From JBGSIC01 sp041751875 (lineage in GTDB: Bacteria; Bdellovibrionota; FAC87; UBA2466; JACKAF01): DNA of 64,000 bases. The stretch spans positions 52,420 through 116,419 of the forward strand of contig JBGSIC010000008.1 in assembly GCA_041751875.1 (NCBI GenBank), given 5' to 3'. Below, in pieces: positions 31,638 to 40,135 of the stretch. Numbering within the stretch: the first letter of the stretch is position 1; each line of letters starts with the position of its first letter. A program made the position numbers and the translations under genes. Below the pieces are notes generated by a model. The model had not been told where the DNA came from. It saw nothing but the letters and a program-made list of their open reading frames with translations, and ran no database searches.

Positions 31638-32402
31638 TTACTGTAGAAACTTAAGGACTTCGCTGGAACGCCGCACATAAGGTCCTGTTTTATGGCGATC
31701 GACGAGTTTTTCCAGTTCTCCTCGGGCAACCTTTCTCTTACCCATTTTCATCAGAGCCAACCCCAATTTGTACTGCGCCTCTTGGTAAAGAGGGCAAGTG
31801 GTCATGGCTTGCTCATAAGATTCGGCGGCTTTGCCGTAATTTTTTTCTTTGGCGTAAACGTCCGCCAGATTCTTGCGCGCTAGGCAGAACTGCGGCATCA
31901 CATCCAGCGCCCTTTGGTGCTCGCGTTTGGCTTGGCTTAACTGCCCTAATTTATAGTAGGAATAGCCCATATTGGTCAGCGCATTTTCGGGCGTGGCGTA
32001 CTGATTATCCGCCAGCGCCTTCTTGAAATAGGTGACTGCTTGCTGGTACTGCCGTTGGCGGTTCTTTAGCACGCCTAAATTGTTAAATACCTCGGGATAG
32101 GCGGGTTTCAATTCGAGGGCTTTAAGAAAAGCGGCCTCGCTTTTTTCAAGCCGTTTGGTCTCCATATAGATGAGGGCCAATTGGTTGTAAGCGGCTTCGT
32201 AGTTGGGGTCCTGTTTGAGTGCCTTGAAGGCGGTCTCTAGGGCTTCCGAGTACTCACGCCCCTGGAGCTGATCCACAGACAACTGCAGAAGCACCTTGGC
32301 CTTCTGAGAGTCGTGAGCTGGCCCAAAGGTAGAGCAAGCGGCTACGCTAAAGAGGAACAAGCAAAGACTTGAGCGATGGAAGAAGCGATTCATCGTATGC
32401 AT
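31638..32402 (-). CDS. TPR lipoprotein, PilF/PilW-like
   Basis: A lipoprotein signal (FSVAACST) is followed by five or six tetratricopeptide repeats, for example YEAAYNQLALIYMETKRLEK, YPEVFNNLGVLKNRQRQYQQ and NALTNMGYSYYKLGQLSQAK. It resembles PilF/PilW, the outer-membrane pilotin that helps assemble the type IV pilus secretin. No pilus genes are nearby, so the specific role is inferred. The second ATG (32393) may be the true start. It is followed by the RodZ-like gene. Confidence 0.78.
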   Translation of the reverse strand: MHTMNRFFHRSSLCLFLFSVAACSTFGPAHDSQKAKVLLQLSVDQLQGREYSEALETAFKALKQDPNYEAAYNQLALIYMETKRLEKSEAAFLKALELKPAYPEVFNNLGVLKNRQRQYQQAVTYFKKALADNQYATPENALTNMGYSYYKLGQLSQAKREHQRALDVMPQFCLARKNLADVYAKEKNYGKAAESYEQAMTTCPLYQEAQYKLGLALMKMGKRKVARGELEKLVDRHKTGPYVRRSSEVLKFLQ

Positions 32403-32513
32403 GACTATAGCTTAGCGCCAATTGCCAATCAACGTGAGTCGGGGAGCGTTAAAGCCGCGCCCACCAACGAGTTTTCCGGCCTACCCCCCAAGAGATAACG
32501 CGCCGCAAACAGC

Positions 32514-33353
32514 TTATTCTTCCACAGGCAGATTCACTCCGAGCCGCTGATCCGCCAGTGCACGCAGAGTCGGAAGGGCATCCTCGGATCCTACCGTGAT
32601 TAGGAGATCTTGAACTGTCTCGGTGAACCAAACGCGTTCTGCGGCGTCCTTCACATACGCCTTTTGAATCTTGACCAGGTCCTCGGTGGCCACAATTCCG
32701 TTTTTTGTGGGGGCGGAAAGCTCAAGCGCGCCGTAAATCGCCGTTCCGATGTGCATCAAGCGAACAGCACGCGCACGACTTTTTGCTATTTCTTCTTCGG
32801 AGTCCGCTTTCTTGTAGAAAGTGGCCGTAAGATCCAGACCGTTGACGACGGCTTTACTTAACAGGTCATGAAATTCAGGGGTAACTGCTTTAATAAACTT
32901 GTTGTAGTAGAGCGCCTTATTGCTGCTATCGACAATGCGATGATAGACGCCACCGTCGGTATTAACGTAAGTAACGTTCTTAAGGTCAAAGCTATCTTCG
33001 CGGTAGCGCTTGCTGGAATAGTTGTAGCGATAAACAGGTCCATACTCGGTCGTAAATATAGGGAAGGGTGTGCCGATGTATTGAAAGACCACTTCTACCA
33101 AGTTGGCTTTCTCGAAAAAGCCAACCAGCGCGCGGATCCGAGCCGTTTCTTCCGTTGCCGGGTTAGTGAAAATTTGTACGCCGGTAGCAAGCCCTTGGTC
33201 GGTGTGCAGCTCGCCCATCAGGTGTGCAGTTTCAAGAATCTGAATATAGGTCGCGTCCAACTTGCCGTTGGTTTCATCCATGCGATCGGTTAGCGGACTC
33301 ATGCAACCTGCCAATGGAAACATCCCCGCCAGTAAAATTACGAAAAATTTCAT
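32514..33353 (-). CDS. Lipoprotein of unknown function
   Basis: The signal peptide ends in lipobox LAGC (Cys17). The 279-aa product is mostly helical with a short beta-rich middle (GPVYRYNYSSKRYREDSF). I recognise no family. It stands alone between the kinase gene and the TPR lipoprotein, with 111-211 bp gaps on both sides, so it probably has its own promoter. Confidence 0.65.
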   Translation of the reverse strand: MKFFVILLAGMFPLAGCMSPLTDRMDETNGKLDATYIQILETAHLMGELHTDQGLATGVQIFTNPATEETARIRALVGFFEKANLVEVVFQYIGTPFPIFTTEYGPVYRYNYSSKRYREDSFDLKNVTYVNTDGGVYHRIVDSSNKALYYNKFIKAVTPEFHDLLSKAVVNGLDLTATFYKKADSEEEIAKSRARAVRLMHIGTAIYGALELSAPTKNGIVATEDLVKIQKAYVKDAAERVWFTETVQDLLITVGSEDALPTLRALADQRLGVNLPVEE

Positions 33354-33500
33354 ATTATGTACCCCTAAGAATTTGCCCCAGGAAAACCCATTTCCTATTT
33401 GTGATCACCGCACCCATAGAGGTAGACGCACAGCGGACATGCGTCAAGCGTAGGGGTGAGTGCGATTATATCTATATTTACAATCGGTTAGATAGGCGAG

Positions 33501-33516
33501 CTGTTCTTGAGAACAG
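33501..33516. promoter_or_regulatory. 16-bp palindrome between kinase gene and lipoprotein gene
   Basis: CTGTTCT-TG-AGAACAG is a dyad with perfect 7-bp arms, 148 bp upstream of the lipoprotein start and 49 bp after the kinase stop. It could be an operator or the end of the kinase mRNA. No T-run follows. Confidence 0.45.
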
Positions 33517-33564
33517 TTGATAGGGCAATATAGGGCAGTTGGGGGATAGGGGCAGACGCGCTTT

Positions 33565-34992
33565 TTAGCAGGCTTCTTGAATGTGGTAATAGAGAGAAAT
33601 ATTGCCCACATGAATGATGTCGCCCTCGAGTAGTTCGACTTTTCCGTACACACGGCGACCGTTGACTCGGGTGTGATGCTCATGGCCTTTGACGGCTTCC
33701 AGCCAAAGCGCATTGCCGTGACGGGAAATACGCGCGTGTTCATTGCCTAAGTTTTCAGGACCTAAGACATCTTTTAAAGAGACCTGGGCGCCACTCGCTA
33801 GACCAATTTTGTTGTCATCGGCATAGAGGTAGAACTCTTGTTCGCCTTTATCCTTTTTACTGAGCTTCCAGGTAAGTCTTCCCACTTTCATAGGAATGCG
33901 ACACTTGGGGCAGTAGCCCGCATGAGAATTGGCATCCGCAAAACCGCAGTAGTCACAAAAAGTGCAGGCAGGCGGATATAAAGTTTTGGGAAGAACTGAA
34001 ATTTCTTCTGGCGTAATGTGATTACTGTTTCGGAAAAGCCACCAGCCTTTTTTGGTGAGTTTCAAAAGGGCATTGCGCACTTCTTTGGCTTTCTGAAAAC
34101 GTTTGCTGGGATCCAGATCTAAGCATTTTTCAATGATTGCAACTAGTCGTTTGTCGCGATTCTGTGATCGCAGCTCAGAAAAATCCCCATGACTGGGCGT
34201 CGTACCTGTTGCGGCTTCGTACAAGAGCGCGCCTAAGCTAAAAATGTCACCAGAGGGCTTAAAAATTTGGGTCGCATCCAAAAACTCAGGCGGCGTGTAA
34301 CCGGCTGATTCGAACACCAGCGGGTCTTTGTCCGAACGGTGATAAAGCGTTCCGAAATCGATGAGTTTCACTTTTCCAGAAATACCGTCGAGCATGACGT
34401 TCTGAGGCTTGAGATCCCGGTAAATATATCCGGAATCGTGCAGCACTTGCATGGCTTCGGCGATTTCAATGCCCAAATAAACCACGAGACCATCAGGCAC
34501 TTTGCCTTTGTCTTCACGGTAATCGGCAATTGCTTTGGCGAGTTCCTTACCGTTGATGAACTCCATCACCAGATAGAAAGAACCATGCTTTTGAAAATAC
34601 TGGAAACCGCGAGGGTAGGCGGGGTGCTTTATACGGCGTAAGAATTTTGCTTCGCGTTTGAAGCTCGCCATCAACTGAGTTTTAAATTGATCGTAAGAAC
34701 TTTGATCGAGCATCTGCTTGATCAAAACTTGTTTTTTGTCGTTTTTGCGGATAGCGCGGAAGGTAGCGCCAAAGCCGCTGCGGGCGATGGCTTCTTCAAT
34801 GATATAGGTCTTGCCGCCTGCCTTGATTTGCTCTCCGGGAGCGAGAAGACCGGCTCCAGCGTTTTTGACTTGAGAGAAAGAGGACTGGCGGAGCTTGCGA
34901 GCAACTTTTACGTTGCTTTGGCTCGCACCACAGCTGTCGCAAAACATGGAACCCGGTACAATCCGGGATTGGCATGTCGAGCAATCAGCCAT
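33565..34992 (-). CDS. Zinc-ribbon / Ser-Thr kinase / FHA protein
   Basis: Domains in order: an N-terminal zinc ribbon (C4-C7, C18-C21); a Hanks-type kinase (about 60-310) with SGFGATF, the Lys in VLIKQML, YRDLKPQN and IDFGTLY; a second zinc-ribbon-like segment (CTFCDYCGF and YCPKC, about 345-370); and a C-terminal FHA domain (about 385-472) with NEHARISRH, TRVNGRRV and LLEGDIIHVGN. There is no membrane helix, so it is cytosolic. FHA domains bind phosphothreonine, so the kinase may bind its own phosphorylated partner. It lies 41 bp after the VWA gene, with a GAGAGGACAGG ribosome binding site. Confidence 0.9.
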   Translation of the reverse strand: MADCSTCQSRIVPGSMFCDSCGASQSNVKVARKLRQSSFSQVKNAGAGLLAPGEQIKAGGKTYIIEEAIARSGFGATFRAIRKNDKKQVLIKQMLDQSSYDQFKTQLMASFKREAKFLRRIKHPAYPRGFQYFQKHGSFYLVMEFINGKELAKAIADYREDKGKVPDGLVVYLGIEIAEAMQVLHDSGYIYRDLKPQNVMLDGISGKVKLIDFGTLYHRSDKDPLVFESAGYTPPEFLDATQIFKPSGDIFSLGALLYEAATGTTPSHGDFSELRSQNRDKRLVAIIEKCLDLDPSKRFQKAKEVRNALLKLTKKGWWLFRNSNHITPEEISVLPKTLYPPACTFCDYCGFADANSHAGYCPKCRIPMKVGRLTWKLSKKDKGEQEFYLYADDNKIGLASGAQVSLKDVLGPENLGNEHARISRHGNALWLEAVKGHEHHTRVNGRRVYGKVELLEGDIIHVGNISLYYHIQEAC

Positions 34993-35033
34993 GGCAACCT
35001 GTCCTCTCTACTCTCTAGTCATAAACTTCAGAC

Positions 35034-36278
35034 TTACTTACCGATGAGCAAGCGAGTCTTCTTCGATTCGTCTTGGATCGTGGCCAAGTCGTCAGAGACC
35101 GACTTACCTTTTTCCACGTCCTTCGCCATACGGGTCAACGCGCGCGTCACGTTCGCGGCACCTAAGTTGCTCGCGATGCGGGTCGTATTTTGAATGATGC
35201 GCGTGGCCTTTTCCTTATCACCAGAATCCAAGCTCTTTTTGATCTGTTCACCGTTGAGATGAACTTGGAGCATCTGGCTGGCCCGGAACACGTCCGGATC
35301 CGCTTGGCTTAAATCAGATTCTTTGTCCGAGGTCTTTACTTTGAGTTCGACAGATTCGGTCTTTTTACCGTCGTAGCTCGCCGTAACCGTGAACAACACT
35401 AAGTCACTACCACCCACGCCATCACCTTTGGTGCTGGTTTGGATGATGAAAGACGTGGTGTCTTTGGTCATTGAACCGACAGACAAGTCATAGTTCTTGG
35501 GATCACCCGGGGGGTCATACAAAACGATCTCAGGCGCCACTTTCGCGATGCGCATAAGGCGGCCTTTGATGTTGCTGAAGTTAAGCACCAACTCACCAAC
35601 CACTGAGGCTTGGAGTTTAGCGACTTCAGCTTGAAGACCCGCTTTGAACTTTTCTAAGTCGTTTGCATGGTAGTAAGAACCACGGCCTAAGTCAGACAAG
35701 CGACCGATAAAGCTCGCATCGTATTCTTCAGCAGAACCGATACCAAGACCAGTGAGGGTAATACCTTCATGGGCCTTCACAACTTTTTCATATTTCTGCG
35801 TGTCTTCAACACGGTAACCCTGGTTGTCCGTCGGGAATCCGTCGGTCAAAAGAATTACGTGGTTAACACGTTTCAACTTGTCAGCATTCGAACGAGCGTC
35901 AAAGGCACCAAAAGCAGCTTTAAGGCCGGCTTCTAAGTTCGTGACACCTTGGGGGTCTTCGAGCTTCTTAACCGCATCCTTCATAGCCTCTCGGTTTTGC
36001 GCCAAAGAAGCTAAGGGGAAAAGTTCAGTTGCCGTAGAACCGAAAAGCACGATCGCTACGCGGTCGTCGTCTTTCAAAGAATCCACAATTTCTTCCATCG
36101 CGGTCTTAACGGTTTTCCATTTCTTACCGCTCATGGAACTCGACGCGTCTACCAAAAAGACGACGTTCGAGGGTACGCTACCCAGGTTCGTGCCCGGTGT
36201 GAGTTCAATTAAACTGGTCGTGCTAAATTCGCCTGTGTTGGGCCGAAAGTCGCAGCCATTTTTCGCTGTAATTTTCAT
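35034..36278 (-). CDS. VWA-domain protein paired with kinase/FHA
   Basis: A cytosolic protein without a signal peptide. The VWA domain spans about 36-220, with MIDAS DASSS (44-48; FLVDASSSMSGKKWK) and ILLTDGFPTDNQGY. A beta domain (about 225-330) and a helical end (ASQMLQVHLNGEQIKKSL) follow. The layout recalls TerY-like and YfbK-like VWA proteins, which work with Ser/Thr kinases. It starts the operon ahead of the kinase; AAGGAG precedes the ATG. A phosphorylation target or scaffold role is inferred. Confidence 0.85.
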   Translation of the reverse strand: MKITAKNGCDFRPNTGEFSTTSLIELTPGTNLGSVPSNVVFLVDASSSMSGKKWKTVKTAMEEIVDSLKDDDRVAIVLFGSTATELFPLASLAQNREAMKDAVKKLEDPQGVTNLEAGLKAAFGAFDARSNADKLKRVNHVILLTDGFPTDNQGYRVEDTQKYEKVVKAHEGITLTGLGIGSAEEYDASFIGRLSDLGRGSYYHANDLEKFKAGLQAEVAKLQASVVGELVLNFSNIKGRLMRIAKVAPEIVLYDPPGDPKNYDLSVGSMTKDTTSFIIQTSTKGDGVGGSDLVLFTVTASYDGKKTESVELKVKTSDKESDLSQADPDVFRASQMLQVHLNGEQIKKSLDSGDKEKATRIIQNTTRIASNLGAANVTRALTRMAKDVEKGKSVSDDLATIQDESKKTRLLIGK

Positions 36279-36301
36279 TTATGCTCCTTAAACGTTTCAA
36301 A

Positions 36302-36407
36302 AACTGGGGATGGTGCCTCGGCCCAGCCGCAAAGCTAGGCTTCCCTCCCTCCACCGAAGAGTAGGCTTGTGCAAAGGGTATGCCCTGATAGCCAGGCTCA
36401 ATTTTTA
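36302..36407 (+). ncRNA. Possible small structured RNA
   Basis: On the plus strand: a stem with arms CTGGG/CCCAG, the unpaired box CCGCAAAGCTAG, then a two-part stem (GAG-GGCT ... GGG-TATG-CCC ... AGCC-CTC) ending in AATTTTTAGG. The final stem and T-run look like a terminator. The same CCGCAAAGCTAG box after a hairpin occurs near 41970. I cannot assign a known riboswitch class. Confidence 0.25.
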
Positions 36408-36530
36408 GGAATTGTAGACAGCGAGGGGACAGCTTTTGTCAGGCGCGCAGCCGGGATTGTCACTTTGAAACGGGTTCCGGCTAGCGAAGCAAACCTGCCA
36501 ATCCGCAAGTAAGTTTTCCTATGGGTTTTT

Positions 36531-36582
36531 ATATGTAAACTTAGTCATTTAACTTTACATATGGAAAGTTGCATGTAAACTT
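36531..36582 (+). promoter_or_regulatory. Triple ATGTAAAC half-site operator upstream of fic
   Basis: ATATGTAAA (36531-36539) and TTTACATAT (36554-36562) form an inverted repeat with perfect 9-bp arms. A third copy, ATGTAAACTT, is at 36573-36582, exactly 40 bp after the first direct copy. The last site ends 7 bp before the fic ATG. This is a typical autoregulatory operator layout, and the Fic protein has a C-terminal winged helix that could bind it. Confidence 0.65.
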
Positions 36583-36589
36583 TGATCCG

Positions 36590-37726
36590 ATGAGTAATTC
36601 GACTTTCAAATCAGGTAATTACCGGCAGCAGGATAGCTACAAAAGCTTCACGCCCACGCTCATCAATAAGCAATTTGAGTGGAAAGACCCAACTATTAAT
36701 GTCCTGCTTGAGGAGGCGACTAACGAACTTGGTCAACTGAATGCCTACTCCACTCTGGTACCAGATGTGGATTTTTTCATTCACATGCACATGTTAAAGG
36801 AGGCCACCCAATCGAGTCGCATTGAGGGGACGAACACCGAAATGGAAGAGGCGATATTGCCACGCGAGGAGATTGATCCCGAACGGAGGGACGATTGGTC
36901 GGAAATCCAAAATTACACTAAGGCAATGAACTATGCTTTGAAACGGTTGAATCAGCTTCCGCTTTCTATCCGCCTCTTGAAAGAGACTCACAAAATTTTG
37001 CTCCATGGCGTTCGTGGTAAGCATAAGAGCCCCGGGGACATCCGCAAGAGTCCCAATTGGATCGGCGGTTCTAGTCTAAGTGATGCGTTTTTTATTCCCC
37101 CTCATCACACTGAGGTTCCCGATCTGCTCGGTGACTTGGAAAAGTTTTGGCACAACGAAAGTCTAAGTATCCCTCATTTGGTGCGGGTGGCTTTAAGCCA
37201 TTATCAATTTGAAACAATTCATCCGTTTTTAGACGGTAACGGCAGAATCGGGCGAGTGATGATTACCCTCTATCTGGTAGACAAGGGATTACTATCCAAG
37301 CCCACTTTATATTTGTCTGATTTTTTTGAACGTCACCGCTCATCGTACTATGATGCGCTAACTCGTGTGAGAACCGCTAACGATATTGAACATTGGTTAA
37401 AGTTTTTTCTTAGGGGACTTGCTGAGACTGCACAAAACGGAAAAAAGACTTTCGAAAAAATACTAACCCTTCGAGAACACTGCGAGGAGAAAATTCTTTC
37501 GATGGGCAAGAGAGCCAAGAACGGTCAGCGCCTATTAAAATTGCTCTATGGCAAACCAGTTCTAAGTGCAAAGCTCGTTGGACAAAAGCTGGAGCTCGAA
37601 CATCCCACTGTGAATACGCTCTTCAAGGAATTTCAAAAAGCGGGAATTTTAAGTGAAGTTACGGGCTTTAAGCGAAATAGACTATTTTCGTTTCGTGAGT
37701 ATTTGAACCTGTTTTCGAAAAAATAG
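36590..37726 (+). CDS. Fic-family protein adenylyltransferase with C-terminal winged helix
   Basis: The full Fic active-site motif HPFLDGNGRIGR is at residues 211-222. An N-terminal inhibitory helix with SSRIEG (75-80) marks a class II, self-inhibited enzyme. The Fic N-domain precedes, and a winged-helix region at the C-terminus (AKLVGQKLELEHPTVNTLF) suggests DNA binding. Such proteins AMPylate target proteins; the target is unknown. The ATG at 36590 follows the operator; a TTG at 36569 lies inside it. Codon use looks more A/T-rich than the neighbours, suggesting transfer. Confidence 0.92.
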   Translation: MSNSTFKSGNYRQQDSYKSFTPTLINKQFEWKDPTINVLLEEATNELGQLNAYSTLVPDVDFFIHMHMLKEATQSSRIEGTNTEMEEAILPREEIDPERRDDWSEIQNYTKAMNYALKRLNQLPLSIRLLKETHKILLHGVRGKHKSPGDIRKSPNWIGGSSLSDAFFIPPHHTEVPDLLGDLEKFWHNESLSIPHLVRVALSHYQFETIHPFLDGNGRIGRVMITLYLVDKGLLSKPTLYLSDFFERHRSSYYDALTRVRTANDIEHWLKFFLRGLAETAQNGKKTFEKILTLREHCEEKILSMGKRAKNGQRLLKLLYGKPVLSAKLVGQKLELEHPTVNTLFKEFQKAGILSEVTGFKRNRLFSFREYLNLFSKK

Positions 37727-37729
37727 TAT

Positions 37730-38476
37730 TCATTTCGAAACGGCTTCCGACTCGCGCAGTTGCTTCTCTAAAGGGACGGCTGCTTCCTTCGTGAGGGTGA
37801 TCAAACCACAAACAGAAACGGGTCGTGTGGTCGCTTTGATTTCGGGTTCCCCATTTTCCATCGAGTCGCCATCAGCAAGAGCGAGGGCAACCCTTTTCCA
37901 CCGAGACTGGGCGTTAGATATTCGATCGCCACCTGATTGTTCGTAAAGATAGGTTAGACAGAAACGAACCTGCCCCGTTTTGTGCAGGTCCTCATACTCC
38001 TGCCGGTACTGCGTTCTCAGAAAAGCATTGGGGGTATCAAATAGAATTTCATCGGGCGGATTTAAAAGGTCGACGCGTCGGGGAGGAGCAACGAAGTTCT
38101 TAAGTGTAATGGTGGCGCAGACCCGGGCGTGATTATCGAGAGGTTCCGAGCGGACGAGTTCCGTTTTATCGAATTCCCGACCATCGGCCAGAGCAAGCGA
38201 AGCGCGTTCCCATTTTCGGATCACATCTGCAAAACGCTCTTCAGAAGTCTCCCCGTTGTCATCGGTTACACAAAGTTCAACTTTTCCCGTTTCATGTAAG
38301 ACACCGTATTCAAATTTGAGAGTCGATCGGTAGTAAGCGTGCACGGAGCTAAAGTCTATTATCCGTTGCTTGTCCACTGGGCCCGTGTCGGAAGGCGGCG
38401 TTTGAAGGTGCAGTGGTGTTTGAGCCTGGCCCACTACCGCGAATGATAAACACAAAAGCCAAATCAGTTTCGACAT
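37730..38476 (-). CDS. Secreted protein with internal duplication
   Basis: A signal peptide (MSKLIWLLCLSFAVVGQAQT) precedes two homologous units: residues 47-127 (FEYGVLHETGKVELCV, RKWERASLALADGREF) and 151-231 (QEYEDLHKTGQVRFCL, SRWKRVALALADGDSM). Each unit has two conserved cysteines (C69/C120 and C173/C223), probably one disulfide per unit. I recognise no family. It is convergent with fic, with 3 bp between stops. Confidence 0.72.
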   Translation of the reverse strand: MSKLIWLLCLSFAVVGQAQTPLHLQTPPSDTGPVDKQRIIDFSSVHAYYRSTLKFEYGVLHETGKVELCVTDDNGETSEERFADVIRKWERASLALADGREFDKTELVRSEPLDNHARVCATITLKNFVAPPRRVDLLNPPDEILFDTPNAFLRTQYRQEYEDLHKTGQVRFCLTYLYEQSGGDRISNAQSRWKRVALALADGDSMENGEPEIKATTRPVSVCGLITLTKEAAVPLEKQLRESEAVSK

Positions 38477-38497
38477 CGGAAATTACCTTCCACAAAC

Positions 38498-38513
38498 GTC
38501 TCCAGGCGGAGAC
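38498..38513. repeat. Small perfect hairpin
   Basis: GTCTCC-AGGC-GGAGAC lies 22 bp upstream of the duplicated secreted protein's ATG on the minus strand. It may affect that gene's translation. The rest of this 170-bp gap shows nothing I can support. Confidence 0.4.
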
Positions 38514-38646
38514 AGCCGCGCAAGGAGAGTGCAAGCAATATGCCGGTAGGGTGAGGCGTGGACTGAAAGACTACGGGAAAAACCTCAGGCTAGAATGAGA
38601 TGGAGCGAGAGGGGGATGACAATTTCGGGAAGTGTCTGTCAAGGGG

Positions 38647-40035
38647 CTACCGCAATATGGAATCGAAGGCGGCGCGTATTTGAAACGTGCCGTTTGAAGC
38701 TTCTTCTCTCCAGATTAGGCAAAGTCTTCCGTTGAAGCTTGTGACCTGAAAGTGGCTGGCACTTTTACTGGTATTAAGATTGATTCCTGTGGATTTGTTG
38801 CCATCAACAAAGCTCCAGGAACTGCCGTCCCCGTCATACTTCGCGGCTCGAATCTGAGTGGCTCCGTCAGGGCCCGCCTCGACCCAAAATGCCACTAGAT
38901 TGCCATTAATCACTCTCATAGTTGGCTCCGAAGCAGCTTTGGTGGGGTCGTAGTTTATTCCGACTTCGGCATCGTTGCCGTCAAGGGGAGTCCAAACAGG
39001 GGCATCAAGATCGCTGTTTAGTCGGGAAACCCGCACCTGCGGAACGGAGGAAGTGTTTTCCTCGACCCAAATGAGGTGTAGAAGGCTGTTAAAGCTCACA
39101 AACTTGGGAGCGTCGGCGTTGTGATAAGAGTTTCGGTTTATATAAGAAAGATTTGCAAAGTTGGCCTGGTTTGCGTCGAGGTCGATCCAGTCATCGTCAT
39201 CAGCTCCGCTTTCCGTATCTTCGTTGTCGTACGCTATGACCCTAATCTGTCCCACTCCAACGATCTCCTGCCAGGCGACATAAAGACGACTGTTGTGCCG
39301 CCAAAGGAAGGGATTGTTTGAATAGAAGCCGGGGTTTCCCTTCTCAGACAACTCATTCTTCCCGTTTCTCTTTATGTGTGTCCAGCCGCTCGATTTATAC
39401 GACATTAACTTGAGTTGAGAGCTAGTGGGCGTTGAATACTTTTTCTCAGTCCACGCGAGAAAAAATTCGTCTTCTAACGTGATGGACCCTAGGGAAATGG
39501 CATCCGATGAACTTTCTAGATTTAGACCATATTGCGGATCTTGATCGATATCCGCCCAAGCAGGAGATTCGAAGTTCTCATTGAACAGAGACACTCGGGT
39601 CACGAACCGATTTCGCACTGACTGGTGCTCTGTCCATGCCACATAGAGGCCTCCGTCATAGGAAGCTAGGCGGGGAGCGCTGTCGGTGGGAGTCGGCAAG
39701 AGCGGGTCTCGGTTTACTATGCTCTTTGCTGCTCCTCCATCAACGAAAGACCAAGCCGGAGCACTTTCATTGCCGTTAAATACGGCGACTCGAATTTGTC
39801 CCTGTCCCCCACCTCCGTCCTCCACTTCTGCCCACACGGCGTAGAGCTTGCCTCCAAACCCAAAAACAGAAGGAAAAGACGCACTCTGGTTGGCAGAGAA
39901 ATTGAGGCCCTGTTCTCCTACTGGTGAGATATAAACAGGGGTCGGAACTGACGGGCGAACTGCCTGAAAGTTGGTGCAGGTGAGCAGACTTAGTCCCAAT
40001 CCAATAACCGTTAGAATGTAAGGCCACTTGCCCAT
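38647..40035 (-). CDS. Beta-propeller-like repeat lipoprotein
   Basis: The N-terminus is a lipoprotein signal (LSLLTC). The mature part is built of six or seven repeats of about 60-70 residues with the pattern GGLYVAWTE, QIRVAVFNG, W-x-x-VDG and GINxxxSKSASxP. Examples are KLYAVWAEVEDGG, RLYVAWQEIVG and LLHLIWVEEN. The spacing suggests a beta-propeller on the cell surface or in the periplasm; the ligand is unknown. The ATG at 40035 is preferred for its signal peptide; a GTG at 40047 touches the AAGGAG. It lies downstream of the transglycosylase gene on the same strand. Confidence 0.72.
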   Translation of the reverse strand: MGKWPYILTVIGLGLSLLTCTNFQAVRPSVPTPVYISPVGEQGLNFSANQSASFPSVFGFGGKLYAVWAEVEDGGGGQGQIRVAVFNGNESAPAWSFVDGGAAKSIVNRDPLLPTPTDSAPRLASYDGGLYVAWTEHQSVRNRFVTRVSLFNENFESPAWADIDQDPQYGLNLESSSDAISLGSITLEDEFFLAWTEKKYSTPTSSQLKLMSYKSSGWTHIKRNGKNELSEKGNPGFYSNNPFLWRHNSRLYVAWQEIVGVGQIRVIAYDNEDTESGADDDDWIDLDANQANFANLSYINRNSYHNADAPKFVSFNSLLHLIWVEENTSSVPQVRVSRLNSDLDAPVWTPLDGNDAEVGINYDPTKAASEPTMRVINGNLVAFWVEAGPDGATQIRAAKYDGDGSSWSFVDGNKSTGINLNTSKSASHFQVTSFNGRLCLIWREEASNGTFQIRAAFDSILR

Positions 40036-40135
40036 GCGTGAGAGCACTCCTTCGATTCACTTATCGGAGGAAATGAGAAAACAGACAATTAGCTACGTTT
40101 AAGATTGTGAGGGAATGATCACGATTCGAGAGGGA

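Larger units (their letters stand above)
36279..36589. other. 311-bp divergent intergenic region between the VWA operon and fic
   Basis: It holds the candidate small structured RNA (36302-36407), a GC-rich stretch of no clear function (36410-36520) and the repeat operator of the Fic gene (36531-36582). It must also contain the promoter of the VWA-kinase operon, which I cannot place with confidence. Confidence 0.6.

Noticed and set aside
33501..33516. CTGT-N8-ACAG match to an enteric LexA box
   Set aside because: The match is formally good, but LexA boxes differ in deltaproteobacterial and Bdellovibrio-type groups, and the flanking genes are not SOS genes. It is kept only as a palindrome.
33224..33520. 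98-codon plus-strand frame
   Set aside because: It overlaps the signal peptide region of the lipoprotein gene antisense and shows no family resemblance or ribosome binding site.
36302..36407. c-di-GMP-I or fluoride riboswitch
   Set aside because: Short boxes (GCAAAGCTA; GGGGATGG) resemble parts of these classes, but the required paired elements and receptor loops are not present in the right order. It is listed only as a possible structured RNA.
38740..38775. AAAGTGGCTGGCACTTTT resembling the REP-like core
   Set aside because: It lies inside the coding sequence of the propeller-like lipoprotein, encodes part of a normal repeat unit, and the outer arms are missing.
40055..40095. TCCGATAA upstream of the propeller-like lipoprotein as a sigma-28 promoter
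   Set aside because: The -10 has one mismatch and no acceptable -35 lies 11 bp upstream.
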